Positions 25,236 through 33,738 of a stretch of 64,000 bases of DNA are shown piece by piece (within the stretch, counting starts at the first letter, position 1; each line of letters opens with the position of its first letter). Source of the DNA: Adhaeribacter_A terreus (lineage in GTDB: Bacteria; Bacteroidota; Bacteroidia; Cytophagales; Hymenobacteraceae); assembly GCF_042657365.1 (NCBI RefSeq), contig NZ_JBHSKT010000001.1:620001-684000 (forward strand). Direction: 5' to 3'. Below the pieces are notes generated by a model, which saw nothing but the letters and a program-made list of their open reading frames with translations, searched no databases and had not been told where the DNA came from. Position numbers and translations under genes: made by a program.

Positions 25236-26291
25236 TTAGCGTTTATATTTGTTTATCTGTTCTTTCATAAATACAACCATATCGTCCCAGTTTTCCAGCA
25301 GACGATTTCTGACTGTTAATTGCGCCTGTTCCTGAAATGCCGCATCTATAGTGGTATTGATAAAAGGAACAGCAGTTTTGCCGGGCAGGTGTGATAGTAT
25401 GCCCTGTTTCATAAGTAGCTCGTTGGCTTTCATTTGCCTGATTCCGCAGTAAACGCTTGGCACACCGAGCATGGCACCTTCTCTTGCCATGCTATCGCCG
25501 GAAGAAATTACAAGTTTGGAGTAGTAGATAAGCGAGTGGATGTCTCCAACGGGCTCTTCCAGAATGGTCCAGTGTTGGGGGAACTTTGCGGTTAGGCTTT
25601 TATCTTCTAAGCTAAGTACAACTTTCGTGTTTGTATTTATTTCTTTTGAAAAACCGCAGATAATGGCATCTTCCTGGTTGTAATAATTGAAGGATTTATT
25701 ACTCACCTCTCTGATGAACACATAGTTGTATGGCGTCAGATTATATTTCTCGAGTATGGCTTTGTCTGGTTTAAACCTTCTGGGGCTCAGATAACTCCAC
25801 TCTTTCAGGCAATTAAAGGTCGATACCTTGGAAGTTTCCTTCACAATAGGCGGAAAAAACAGCTGGCTGGAAAGCTTCGCGTTTATTTTGTTAATGCTTC
25901 CGCGTTCCGGATCATCGTAAAACTGAATGATGGGCAGCTTTGAGATTCTGCTGGCTAAAGCCAATGGAATACTGCTTGCTGTTACACAAATATTGTACTT
26001 ATGCTCTCTGATCATTTTAAGGAACACCAGCGTTCTTTTTATGTTGCCGTTCCAAAGAATAGACCATTTGGTGCCTTTGCTGCTGCCTACCGGTATGGTT
26101 TTAAAACCGGCATATTCCGAAGCAATAATTTTAGGCAGTTTTCCCCGGTCCAGGTAGCAAATGGTTACGTCCCAGTTTTCATCCTGTAGTTCCTTCGATA
26201 ATCCTTTAAACAGATTTAACTGTGCCGGATGCTTGATATCGATCAGGATCTTTTTATCAGTTATACTTTTCATGTCCGTTAAACTTTTCAT
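25236..26291 (-). CDS. DUF354 family glycosyltransferase-like protein
   Basis: A 351-aa protein with DIKHPAQLNLFKGLSKEL at the N-terminus and ISSGDSMAREGAMLGVPSVY near residue 265, the hallmarks of the DUF354 family, which has a GT-B-like fold. The members are usually found in polysaccharide loci and are thought to be glycosyltransferases or epimerase-like enzymes. The N-terminus contains a duplicated start (MKSLTD, MKSITD), so translation may begin at 26291 or at 26273; the second is closer to the usual length. It sits 4 bp before the dehydrogenase gene and 32 bp after the GT4 gene. Confidence 0.8.
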   Translation of the reverse strand: MKSLTDMKSITDKKILIDIKHPAQLNLFKGLSKELQDENWDVTICYLDRGKLPKIIASEYAGFKTIPVGSSKGTKWSILWNGNIKRTLVFLKMIREHKYNICVTASSIPLALASRISKLPIIQFYDDPERGSINKINAKLSSQLFFPPIVKETSKVSTFNCLKEWSYLSPRRFKPDKAILEKYNLTPYNYVFIREVSNKSFNYYNQEDAIICGFSKEINTNTKVVLSLEDKSLTAKFPQHWTILEEPVGDIHSLIYYSKLVISSGDSMAREGAMLGVPSVYCGIRQMKANELLMKQGILSHLPGKTAVPFINTTIDAAFQEQAQLTVRNRLLENWDDMVVFMKEQINKYKR

Positions 26292-26323
26292 ATCCGTTAA
26301 ACTTGTGGTACAGTAACCAGGCT

Positions 26324-27412
26324 TTAGCTGGCAAATGGCGTAGGAGAAGCAATTATATTGTTAGAGGCATGTTGTTTTAAAGCAGTATTGTAAACCTCTA
26401 TTACCCGGTTGGCAATGGTATCGGCGTCAAGCCCCAGTTCCCTTATTCTTAATTCGCCGCTTGTTCTTGCGGTTTTTTCTGAGAATTCCAGGGCTTGTCT
26501 TAGTTTATCTGCGAAATCGTCTGCATTGAAAGAAGATAAATAACAACCCGGCGTATTGCCCATAACCCATTTTACATCTCCCATATCTGTGGAAACGATG
26601 GGGCAGTTGCAGGCCATAGCTTCTTTAACCACATTAGGTGAGCCTTCCATCAGCGAGGTAAGCGCAAGTACATCAGCAGTATTCAGGTATTTAGGGATCT
26701 CTGTGTGCGAAACCGGATACGGGTTGATCAGTTCTACATTCGGTAACCCTAATTTGGAAACGGCCTGTTCTGCAAGTTTAAAGTTTTTCCGGACGTTGGT
26801 TTTGCTGCCCAGAAACAAAACGTGTTTTTTGCTTGGATCCAGGCCCAGATCTACTTTGGTATATGTAGAGTCTGGCTTGAATTTATCTTTGTTTATGCCA
26901 TTCGGAATGATGTACGATTTTTGCTTCAGGTACACGTAATCTTCTATGTTCTGCGATTTGGAAATAATGGCTTTTGTGAAAGGCTGGATCAGGTAGGTGA
27001 GCAGGGTATTGGCGCGGCTTTTTAATTGCACTTTGTTTATCCCGATGTATTCGCCATATGCATCGCTGCCCATCAGGGAAAGGATAACCGGTGTGCGGCC
27101 TGCAGCCATTACCGCGGTCCAGCCGGAATGCGTAAAATGCGCGTGAATCAGGTCATAAGGGTTGTTTTTCAGGTGCTGGCGGAGTTGCTGACTCGCTTTG
27201 AAATAACCCCGCAGACCTTTGCCTACGATAGGAAAATAATCTACTTCAATGCCCGCTTTTTTCAGCGATTCGCCCTGCGCTTTTATAAACGGAACGACTT
27301 CGAAACCTTTGGTATTACCGCTGCATACAAACAGCACTTTTATGTTTTTCTGAAGCGCATTACCAGGCAGATTCTGGTAGCCGGATACTGCACTTTTTGA
27401 GGTCTGGAACAT
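26324..27412 (-). CDS. GT4 family glycosyltransferase
   Basis: A 362-aa GT-B enzyme. Residues ~28-130 form the acceptor half with DLIHAHFTHSGWTAVMA. The donor half has VLFLGS near residue 200 and the E-x7-E-like EGSPNVVKEAMACNCPIVST, typical of GT4 retaining transferases. Its start codon lies inside a copy of the dispersed element (27392-27420), so that sequence is part of its translation initiation region. It probably acts at the cytoplasmic face on the undecaprenyl-linked repeat unit. Confidence 0.88.
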   Translation of the reverse strand: MFQTSKSAVSGYQNLPGNALQKNIKVLFVCSGNTKGFEVVPFIKAQGESLKKAGIEVDYFPIVGKGLRGYFKASQQLRQHLKNNPYDLIHAHFTHSGWTAVMAAGRTPVILSLMGSDAYGEYIGINKVQLKSRANTLLTYLIQPFTKAIISKSQNIEDYVYLKQKSYIIPNGINKDKFKPDSTYTKVDLGLDPSKKHVLFLGSKTNVRKNFKLAEQAVSKLGLPNVELINPYPVSHTEIPKYLNTADVLALTSLMEGSPNVVKEAMACNCPIVSTDMGDVKWVMGNTPGCYLSSFNADDFADKLRQALEFSEKTARTSGELRIRELGLDADTIANRVIEVYNTALKQHASNNIIASPTPFAS

Positions 27413-27420
27413 AGCGTTTT
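27392..27420 (+). repeat. Dispersed 30-bp element, forward copy, contains a start codon
   Basis: The CAT at 27410-27412, the ATG of the GT4 gene on the minus strand, is the CAT of the element's ACATAGCG core. Confidence 0.7.
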
Positions 27421-27439
27421 ATAGTTTAGGAGTTAGAAC

Positions 27440-28705
27440 TTAGTTCAGGGAAACCGGAATTGTTCTGAGGGTTGTTTCGGGTTCTGGTTCGGCCAGGCTG
27501 GTAGCTTTGCCGAACTTAATAGTGCTGAGTAAAAGCATGAGCAACGGGGCAAACGTGAGCGTGCCTATAAAGCGCCCCGGTATGAGCACAATAACGAACA
27601 TGAACAGGAGCGGATAGAACAATTTCCGGTTTGGGCTGGGGATCTGCAGGTTATTCCGCAGGAAATAATGGACGAAGAACAACGCGAAAAACAAAACCCC
27701 GATCAGGCCGGTGCTGAAAAATATCATGTTGATATCGGAGTGAATCGGGCGTTCGCGGCCGAAGTATTTGGCGCCAAAACTATAGGTATCGAAGAATTTC
27801 ACACCGAAAAACATTTCGAAAACATTGGCCTTCCGCTCATGATAATCCATGATGTAAAGGGTTTCGAGGTAGCGGCCTTCTTCCTGGTAAGTATCCAGGT
27901 GCTGAATGCGGTCACGTTTTTCGAGTTGGGCGCTCAGGCGTTCTTCATAAAGCGGATAACTTAAAATCAGGCCGCCTACCACAATGAACATGAATGTTAC
28001 CATTTTAAAAATCAGTTTCGGGTTCAGCAGCGTGTAAATAAAGATGGCACCCAGCAACATACCGATTGCCGTGCGGCGGGTATTCAGAATCAGGATGCTC
28101 ATGTTGATCAAGATCAAAGCCAGATCGCTGAGTTTTACCACCAATGAGGAATTCGGATTGGAAAGCAGGTAATGTACGCTCAGAAAAACTACGATCGGCA
28201 CCACATACATGCGCGAGGTAATGAGAAAACCGGTGGAAAAAGATTCGGTGTAGTAGCCGCCTATGCCCATGATGTTCACTATAACGATGTAAATCGGGAT
28301 GGTGTAAAGCAGGAGCCGGTTATAAGGTTCGAGTTCTTTTAAAAAATCGATGGAACTGCTAAGATGTTTTCCGATCGGGATCATGATCAGGGTTATCATT
28401 ACAGATAAGAAAGATCGGGTAGAAACCAGCATGTCGCCGGAATTGATTACCCAGAGCAGCATTAAATAAAGCACCAACGCCACAAAAATGGCATCCGATT
28501 TTTTCAGGGCCTGGTATTTGAAAACGTAAATGAGGGTAAGGCTGAGAGGCACGATGTAGCGGATCGCGGCGTAGATCTTATTGTCTTCATAAAAACCATC
28601 GAACATATCGAAGAAGACGAAATAAGGGATCAAGGCGAAAACAAACGTTCTGGAATCGTAGAGGAACAGAACGATAAGCAGAATTACGAGGCCAAGTAAT
28701 ATCAT
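27440..28705 (-). CDS. O-antigen polymerase/ligase-like membrane protein (Wzy-like)
   Basis: A 421-aa polytopic membrane protein with about ten hydrophobic segments (such as LVILLIVLFLY, FMFIVVGGLILSYP, FALFFVHYFL) and a large extracytoplasmic loop at ~250-330 containing ERPIHSDINMIFFSTGLIG, reminiscent of the Wzy/O-antigen ligase family. In a locus with a glycosylphosphotransferase, Wzx, Wza and Wzc this is the obvious repeat-unit polymerase. Sequence conservation in this family is poor, so the call rests on topology and context. It is 11 bp from the kinase-like gene upstream. Confidence 0.78.
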   Translation of the reverse strand: MILLGLVILLIVLFLYDSRTFVFALIPYFVFFDMFDGFYEDNKIYAAIRYIVPLSLTLIYVFKYQALKKSDAIFVALVLYLMLLWVINSGDMLVSTRSFLSVMITLIMIPIGKHLSSSIDFLKELEPYNRLLLYTIPIYIVIVNIMGIGGYYTESFSTGFLITSRMYVVPIVVFLSVHYLLSNPNSSLVVKLSDLALILINMSILILNTRRTAIGMLLGAIFIYTLLNPKLIFKMVTFMFIVVGGLILSYPLYEERLSAQLEKRDRIQHLDTYQEEGRYLETLYIMDYHERKANVFEMFFGVKFFDTYSFGAKYFGRERPIHSDINMIFFSTGLIGVLFFALFFVHYFLRNNLQIPSPNRKLFYPLLFMFVIVLIPGRFIGTLTFAPLLMLLLSTIKFGKATSLAEPEPETTLRTIPVSLN

Positions 28706-28716
28706 ATCGGTAAAGT

Positions 28717-29463
28717 TTAATTGTTAGAAGGAAGTACAGGAGCCAGGAGTTTTAAGAACAATTCGCCGTTCTGGTAAGGGCTTTGTTCGGTAGAGAGCGT
28801 ATGTTTTTCGAGGCAATCTGCGTGCTGGAACAATCCGTGCAGATATGCATTGTATTTCTTCATTTCGGCCAGCCTTTTTTCAGGTGTCATCCGGTCGAAG
28901 CGGCTGCGGTTGGTGCTGCGGTTCTCAATTCGGCCGGCGGCTGTTTCTACATCTAGGTCGAAGTAAAAAAGATAGTCGGTTTTAAAATAGAATTCCTTTA
29001 GTTCGGTTTGAAGTTGCTGCATGGCATCGGTTTTAAAGATCGTAGCTGACCAGAGTTCCTGGATCATCCATTGGTCGAGCAGCACCAGGTCTACTTTTCT
29101 GGTTTTTATCATCTGATCAAGCGCTGCCTGAAACACTGACAGCCGCAGAAAACGATAAACCGAATTGAGGCTGTATATTTTATAGCGGGCTAGAATGGTA
29201 GTGTATTTTATCAGGGTGAAAGCCTTCATAAACAGGGTGTTGCAGAAAAGCTGAAGTTTTTGCCGGCGCCCCAGGTTTCTGAAATACGTTTTCAGATCTT
29301 CTGACTGGCAAACATGCAGTCCTTTAGCTTGCAGCATTTCCGTGAAACAGTTACAACTGGTAGTTTTACCCACGCCCGGTGATCCTACAAATTCCACGAT
29401 GGTGGTTTTTCGTTGGCTGCGGGTTGGTTGAGAAGTAGTTGTTTCTGTAAATGTTTTCACCAT
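28717..29463 (-). CDS. P-loop kinase-like protein of EPS locus
   Basis: A 248-aa protein with Walker A GSPGVGKTT at 27-35 and a VLLDQW segment near residue 125 like a Walker B/DR-type motif, followed by TDYLFYFDLDVETAAGRIENR, which resembles the LID region of thymidylate and deoxynucleoside kinases. It is too diverged to be a housekeeping Tmk. It lies between Wzy-like and GT2 genes, so a role in phosphorylating a glycan or glycolipid intermediate is possible but unproven. A second P-loop protein of related type is encoded at 30650. Confidence 0.75.
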   Translation of the reverse strand: MVKTFTETTTSQPTRSQRKTTIVEFVGSPGVGKTTSCNCFTEMLQAKGLHVCQSEDLKTYFRNLGRRQKLQLFCNTLFMKAFTLIKYTTILARYKIYSLNSVYRFLRLSVFQAALDQMIKTRKVDLVLLDQWMIQELWSATIFKTDAMQQLQTELKEFYFKTDYLFYFDLDVETAAGRIENRSTNRSRFDRMTPEKRLAEMKKYNAYLHGLFQHADCLEKHTLSTEQSPYQNGELFLKLLAPVLPSNN

Positions 29464-29520
29464 TATTGCTGGGTTTAAGCTTCAGAGTTTCGTTTTAGTA
29501 AGCCATGTTTTATCTGTTAT

Positions 29521-30549
29521 TCAGGTGTTTATGAGTGGCCCCGGGGAAAAAGGTTTGTGTGAAACAGGTTCCCGGGAAGGCAACTGTTGCCTGGTAACTG
29601 GCATTCTTTTAGCAACTAAATCCTGGTAAAAATTGCGGAGTAATCTTTTTAGAAAAATTAACCGGATCACGAGTTTTATGCCCGCATTGGGCAGACGGTT
29701 CAGCAGAAATAAGATGCGCCATTTTCTTACAGAAAGCCGGGTGTAACAGAAATCGGTTTCTATTTTCAGGCTTTTGAGCCGGTTAAAACCCAGCGCGTAA
29801 CGAATACCGGCTTTTAAAGCTTTACCGGCTATTAGTTCGTTCCGGTAAAAATCGCCGTCGGCATAGAGTTCCAGCCAGTATTCCCGGCAACTGTCTGTTT
29901 TATCGAAGCGTTGGGATAAACCGCTAAATTTTTTATTATAAGTTACCAGCGGTTTTGGAGTATAAGCTACCGGGAATTCGCGGGCGATGCTGGCGCAGAA
30001 AAAGTTGTCTTCGCCGCTTATCATGCCTTCCGGAAAGCCTTTCGTTTTTTCGAAAACGACCGGGTTTACCACCGTGGCCGATAACCGGGTAATGTGGTGA
30101 GTCCACTCGCTACGGAAATAATCTTCTACAATTCCTTCCTTCATAGAGCCGCCTTCTACAAAAGACCGGTGATTTTCTAAAACGGTATGGGCAGCGCCGT
30201 AAAAACCGCAACCCGGATAGTTGCCGATCAGCCTGCACATTTCGGCCAGGTAATTGGGCTCCCACAGATCATCCGCATCCAGAAAAGCAAAGTATTGGCC
30301 TTTGGCACGTTTTATTCCGTGGTTACGCGCGGCCGAAACACCGGCATTTTTCTGGCGGAAAACCTGCAGCCGGTAATCGTTAAAGATCCCAACAATGGTG
30401 GCACTTTCGTCGGTAGAGCCATCGTCTATTACCAGCAATTCATAATCCGGAAAAGTCTGGTGCAGTACCGAGTGCAGGGTATTGGCAATATGCTCCTGCT
30501 TGTTGTATAGCGGTATCACGATGCTGAAGAAGGGTCTGGCGGCGCTCAC
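29521..30549 (-). CDS. GT2 family glycosyltransferase
   Basis: A 342-aa GT2 enzyme with FFSIVIPLYNKQEHI at the N-terminus, VIDDGSTDES near residue 40 and the metal-binding LDADDLW near residue 92. Translation appears to begin at a GTG (30549). The C-terminus is rich in basic residues and may bind the membrane. It is the only GT2 gene in the Wzx/Wzy operon, next to two kinase-like genes. The sugar donor is unknown. Confidence 0.88.
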   Translation of the reverse strand: MSAARPFFSIVIPLYNKQEHIANTLHSVLHQTFPDYELLVIDDGSTDESATIVGIFNDYRLQVFRQKNAGVSAARNHGIKRAKGQYFAFLDADDLWEPNYLAEMCRLIGNYPGCGFYGAAHTVLENHRSFVEGGSMKEGIVEDYFRSEWTHHITRLSATVVNPVVFEKTKGFPEGMISGEDNFFCASIAREFPVAYTPKPLVTYNKKFSGLSQRFDKTDSCREYWLELYADGDFYRNELIAGKALKAGIRYALGFNRLKSLKIETDFCYTRLSVRKWRILFLLNRLPNAGIKLVIRLIFLKRLLRNFYQDLVAKRMPVTRQQLPSREPVSHKPFSPGPLINT

Positions 30550-30620
30550 GGAAGTAGGGTTTAAGTCAGAAAGTTTAGTATAATGATTGCGTATTCGGGT
30601 AGATCAGATTAGGAGTGCTG

Positions 30621-30651
30621 ACTTTTTAAGCTCAAAAGCATAGCGTTTTTT
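30621..30651 (+). repeat. Dispersed 30-bp element, forward copy, touches a stop codon
   Basis: ACTTTTTAAGCTC then AAAAGCATAGCGTTTTTT; its T-run provides part of the TAA (TTA at 30650) of the downstream kinase-fusion gene. Confidence 0.75.
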
Positions 30652-32161
30652 AAGGGTAATTTTCCCAGATATTCTGTTTCACGGTGGTTAGCACCTGTTG
30701 CAGTGGCTGAGTGGCATCTATGGTTATGGTTTTGCAGGTTTTTCCGAACTGAAGTTTTTTAATGCCTGCTATTTTGGTTTCAAGTTTTTCCAGCGAAGTT
30801 TCGCCGGGTTTGCGCGCTTCTACCACTTCGGCAGCGGCAATCAGCTTAATAATGGCATCGGGCGGTGTGTTTTCGGCGCGGGCGTAAATACTGGCTTCGT
30901 ATTTGGCAAGGGCTTTAAAAAGAGCGTTTCCCGATTTGATCAGGTGGTGAAGCAGCGGTCCGTCGTTGTAACCCATTAGCTGGTTTTGCGGGAAACGGTC
31001 GCAGATCACGAGCATGCCTTTAGCGCGAGCTTTTTGCATGCGTTTCAGGTTGTTGCTTTTTTCGGTGGCTACCAGCAACGCCTCCAGGCACTTATAGATA
31101 TTTGCCATTAAGCCACTTTTTTTGCCCGAAACCATAGCGTTTTCAGCCTTTTTTTCTGCTGCGGAAGGCTTTGCTTTTTTGAAAGCCTGCAATACTTTTC
31201 TGGGAAGGGAAATTCTGCCATCGCCACGGCCGTAATAAATGCGGTACACATCCAGTTTCTGCCGGAAGGTTGCTTGTAAATTAGCCGTAACCGTAGATTT
31301 TCCGGAACCGTCGGCGCCAATTACGGCCACAACCATGCCGCCGCGCGGATTGATGCGTTGCGCCAGAATAGGCTGGTTTAAAAGCCGGGCCAGTTTGCGG
31401 GAAACTTTTACGGTTACTTCGCGGTACCAGCGCAAGGCTAAAGCTTTGAGAGGCGAATGCAAACGGTTATTCCGGAATTCTTCCCTGATCAGGGCGGCCA
31501 GTTTCAGTAATTCACGGCGGTTAAATGGGCCGGTAATAAATTGATATATCGGTTCGTAATTGCGGAAAATGCTTTTCAGAATTATTTCGATGTCTTTGTT
31601 TTTTGCCTGTTTGCGGAGCCATTCGTATTCTACCTGCGTGTTGCCGGTATATTTTACTTTATTGAAAAAGTACATCATTCCCTGGTCGCGGTGGCGGAGT
31701 TTCAGAGCTTCGCGGATGTAGAGTAAGATGAGTTCAAAGGCCGGGCTGCTGCAATAAATACCGAATGCTTCGTTGAAATAGCGGGTTTCGAGGATCTTAT
31801 TTTCAAAATTCAACTGGTAGCCTTTCAGGTACATTTCGCCCATGGTAAGCCGGAAATGCGCATGCACGTGAATTACTTTGCCCGATTCAAGATCTAGGCC
31901 CAGGAAATCTTCGATGTCTTTATATTCTTTCTGGCTGATGGAATGAAAGCGTTTGAAACCGAGCGCGTGCAGCGTTTCAATGGTCTTTTCTTTCTGATCT
32001 GCATCGAAGAGCACATCAAGATCGGTGTCGCCGGTCATGGAAGCCGCTAGATGTTCGTTACTTTTCCAGTGGCAGTAGTTTATGTCGTTTTCGTGCCAGG
32101 CAGCCAGCAGGTTTTTTATTAGCGTGAGGGTGGCTACCGGGGTGATTGTCAATTGGTCCAT
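30650..32161 (-). CDS. Nucleotidyltransferase-like domain fused to thymidylate-kinase-like domain
   Basis: A 503-aa protein. The N-terminal ~240 residues contain YCHWKSNEH and GDTDLDVLF (residues 44-51), a nucleotidyltransferase-type acidic pair seen in a family of EPS-locus proteins. Residues ~280-500 form a P-loop kinase with GADGSGKST near 284-292 and VICDRFP, the DR-type motif of thymidylate kinases. The function is unknown; the fusion could transfer and phosphorylate a head group or glycan. Residues ~340-350 (ENAMVSGKKS) are encoded by an in-frame copy of the dispersed element. The gene overlaps wzx by 13 bp. Confidence 0.8.
   Translation of the reverse strand: MDQLTITPVATLTLIKNLLAAWHENDINYCHWKSNEHLAASMTGDTDLDVLFDADQKEKTIETLHALGFKRFHSISQKEYKDIEDFLGLDLESGKVIHVHAHFRLTMGEMYLKGYQLNFENKILETRYFNEAFGIYCSSPAFELILLYIREALKLRHRDQGMMYFFNKVKYTGNTQVEYEWLRKQAKNKDIEIILKSIFRNYEPIYQFITGPFNRRELLKLAALIREEFRNNRLHSPLKALALRWYREVTVKVSRKLARLLNQPILAQRINPRGGMVVAVIGADGSGKSTVTANLQATFRQKLDVYRIYYGRGDGRISLPRKVLQAFKKAKPSAAEKKAENAMVSGKKSGLMANIYKCLEALLVATEKSNNLKRMQKARAKGMLVICDRFPQNQLMGYNDGPLLHHLIKSGNALFKALAKYEASIYARAENTPPDAIIKLIAAAEVVEARKPGETSLEKLETKIAGIKKLQFGKTCKTITIDATQPLQQVLTTVKQNIWENYP
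31115..31143 (+). repeat. Dispersed 30-bp element inside a coding region
   Basis: ACTTTTTTTGCCCG then AAACCATAGCGTTTT. On the coding strand it is translated as ENAMVSGKKS within the kinase-like domain. Confidence 0.7.
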
Positions 32162-33654
32162 GCGCTTGGGGTCGGAAGTTTTTTGAATCGTTTCAGGAGC
32201 AGTTTGTTCAATAATTCTCTCTGGTCATCGCGGATGAAAAGTGCCGGGAATTGCCAGATGGTAAGTGCTGAAAGCAGGCCGAGGCCCAGAACGGTAAGCA
32301 AAAGCGTAAGAAAACCCGAACCAAAATACATCCGGTTCAAAGTTGATAAGGCGTAGGTTATGGTGCCGGTAAGTAAACCCAGGCTCAGGCCCGGAAAATG
32401 GGCTTTCAGAATATCGAACCAGGTAGTGGTGGTGAGCTGAATGCTTAAATGAGCCATCATCAGGAAGTTTAAGACCAATGCGCCGGCCACACCCACCGCT
32501 ACACCCGGTAAACCCCAGAACTGGCCAATGTAAGAGCCTGTAACTACAAACAGCGCGTATAAAAACTGCCGCCAGGCCCGGCGGTAAACTGCACCCGTAG
32601 CGCGTGCCAGCGAATCGCTCATTTTATAACTCATCCGGAAAAGCAGGCTGCAGGCCAGGATCTGGAAAGGGATAATTACTGCATTCCATTTCGGGCCGAG
32701 CAAAAGCTGCACAATTTCCGGCGCTAAGATCATGAATATCATGCTTACCGGAATGGCTACCAATGCAATGCTGCTTACGCCGGTTAAATACGCTTTGCCA
32801 AGCCGGGCTTTATCGTCCTGCACTTTGGCCATAGCCGGGAATAAAGATTTATCTAAGGCGTTGCCGAAAAGGCTGGCCGGCATAACCATGAACTGGTAAG
32901 CGCGACCGTAAAGACCCAACGCACCGGCGCCCAGCATCCGCCCGATCACGAGATTATCGCCTTGCACAGCCAGAAAATTGCCTAAACGGGCTAAAGTCAT
33001 GCCGCCGCCAAAACTGATGAGTTCTTTAAAAGCTGCTTTTTCAAAGCCTGGTTTCTTCGGGAATGGCTGAATAATAACTACTAGCAGCGCGTGCAATACG
33101 GCCTGGGAAATTAAAGCGGCAGCCAATGCCCACATGCCCCAGCCTTGATAAGCCAGCGTAATACCTACCGCACCGTAGCCAAAAGCATAAGAAGCAACTT
33201 CTACGGCGGCAATGGTTTTAAAATTCATGTTGCGTTGCATTAAAGCCTGGCCAACCAACGTAAGAGAATCTACCAGGAAAATGAGCGAAACCAGGCGCAG
33301 CACGGGAGCCAAGCCCTGCATCCGGAAAAATTCTGACAGAAGCGGGGAAGTTAACGTGAGCAGACCGGCAAAGAAAAGCCCCATGCAAATAGATAAGGTA
33401 AGGCCGGTAGTAAGGTGGCGGTTTTCTAATTCTTTGCGTTGCACAATGGCAGGGCCAACGCCCATTTGCGAAAACATTTTCGAAAAGTCTACTGCAATAA
33501 CGGCCATGCCCACGATCCCGAAATCTTTAGGCGAGATCAGGCGGGCCAGAATTGCCAGCACACCAATCTTTAAACCCATCTGAATGCCGCTGCCCGTAAT
33601 CATCCAGAGAAAACCGGAGAGGGTGCGTTCAGTTAGTTTTTTTTCAGGATTCAT
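32149..33654 (-). CDS. wzx: Polysaccharide flippase of the PST family (Wzx-like)
   Basis: A 501-aa membrane protein with some twelve to fourteen hydrophobic segments. The N-terminus SGFLWMITGSGIQMGLKIGVLAILARLISPKDFGI and the FGNALDKSLFPAMAKVQDD segment are typical of the PST/WcaJ-associated lipopolysaccharide exporters of the MOP superfamily. It should flip the undecaprenyl-pyrophosphate repeat unit across the inner membrane for polymerisation. It overlaps the kinase-fusion gene by 13 bp. The gap before the epimerase gene holds one dispersed element. Confidence 0.9.
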   Translation of the reverse strand: MNPEKKLTERTLSGFLWMITGSGIQMGLKIGVLAILARLISPKDFGIVGMAVIAVDFSKMFSQMGVGPAIVQRKELENRHLTTGLTLSICMGLFFAGLLTLTSPLLSEFFRMQGLAPVLRLVSLIFLVDSLTLVGQALMQRNMNFKTIAAVEVASYAFGYGAVGITLAYQGWGMWALAAALISQAVLHALLVVIIQPFPKKPGFEKAAFKELISFGGGMTLARLGNFLAVQGDNLVIGRMLGAGALGLYGRAYQFMVMPASLFGNALDKSLFPAMAKVQDDKARLGKAYLTGVSSIALVAIPVSMIFMILAPEIVQLLLGPKWNAVIIPFQILACSLLFRMSYKMSDSLARATGAVYRRAWRQFLYALFVVTGSYIGQFWGLPGVAVGVAGALVLNFLMMAHLSIQLTTTTWFDILKAHFPGLSLGLLTGTITYALSTLNRMYFGSGFLTLLLTVLGLGLLSALTIWQFPALFIRDDQRELLNKLLLKRFKKLPTPSAWTN

Positions 33655-33690
33655 GGGAAGGGGCTAGGTGAGGTTGAAGATCGGTTAATG

Positions 33691-33720
33691 ACTTTTTCAG
33701 CTCAAAAGCATAGCGTTTTT
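33691..33720 (+). repeat. Dispersed 30-bp element, forward copy
   Basis: ACTTTTTCAGCTC then AAAAGCATAGCGTTTTT, in the wzx-epimerase gap. Confidence 0.8.
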
Positions 33721-33738
33721 GCTGCTGCTTTTAAATTT

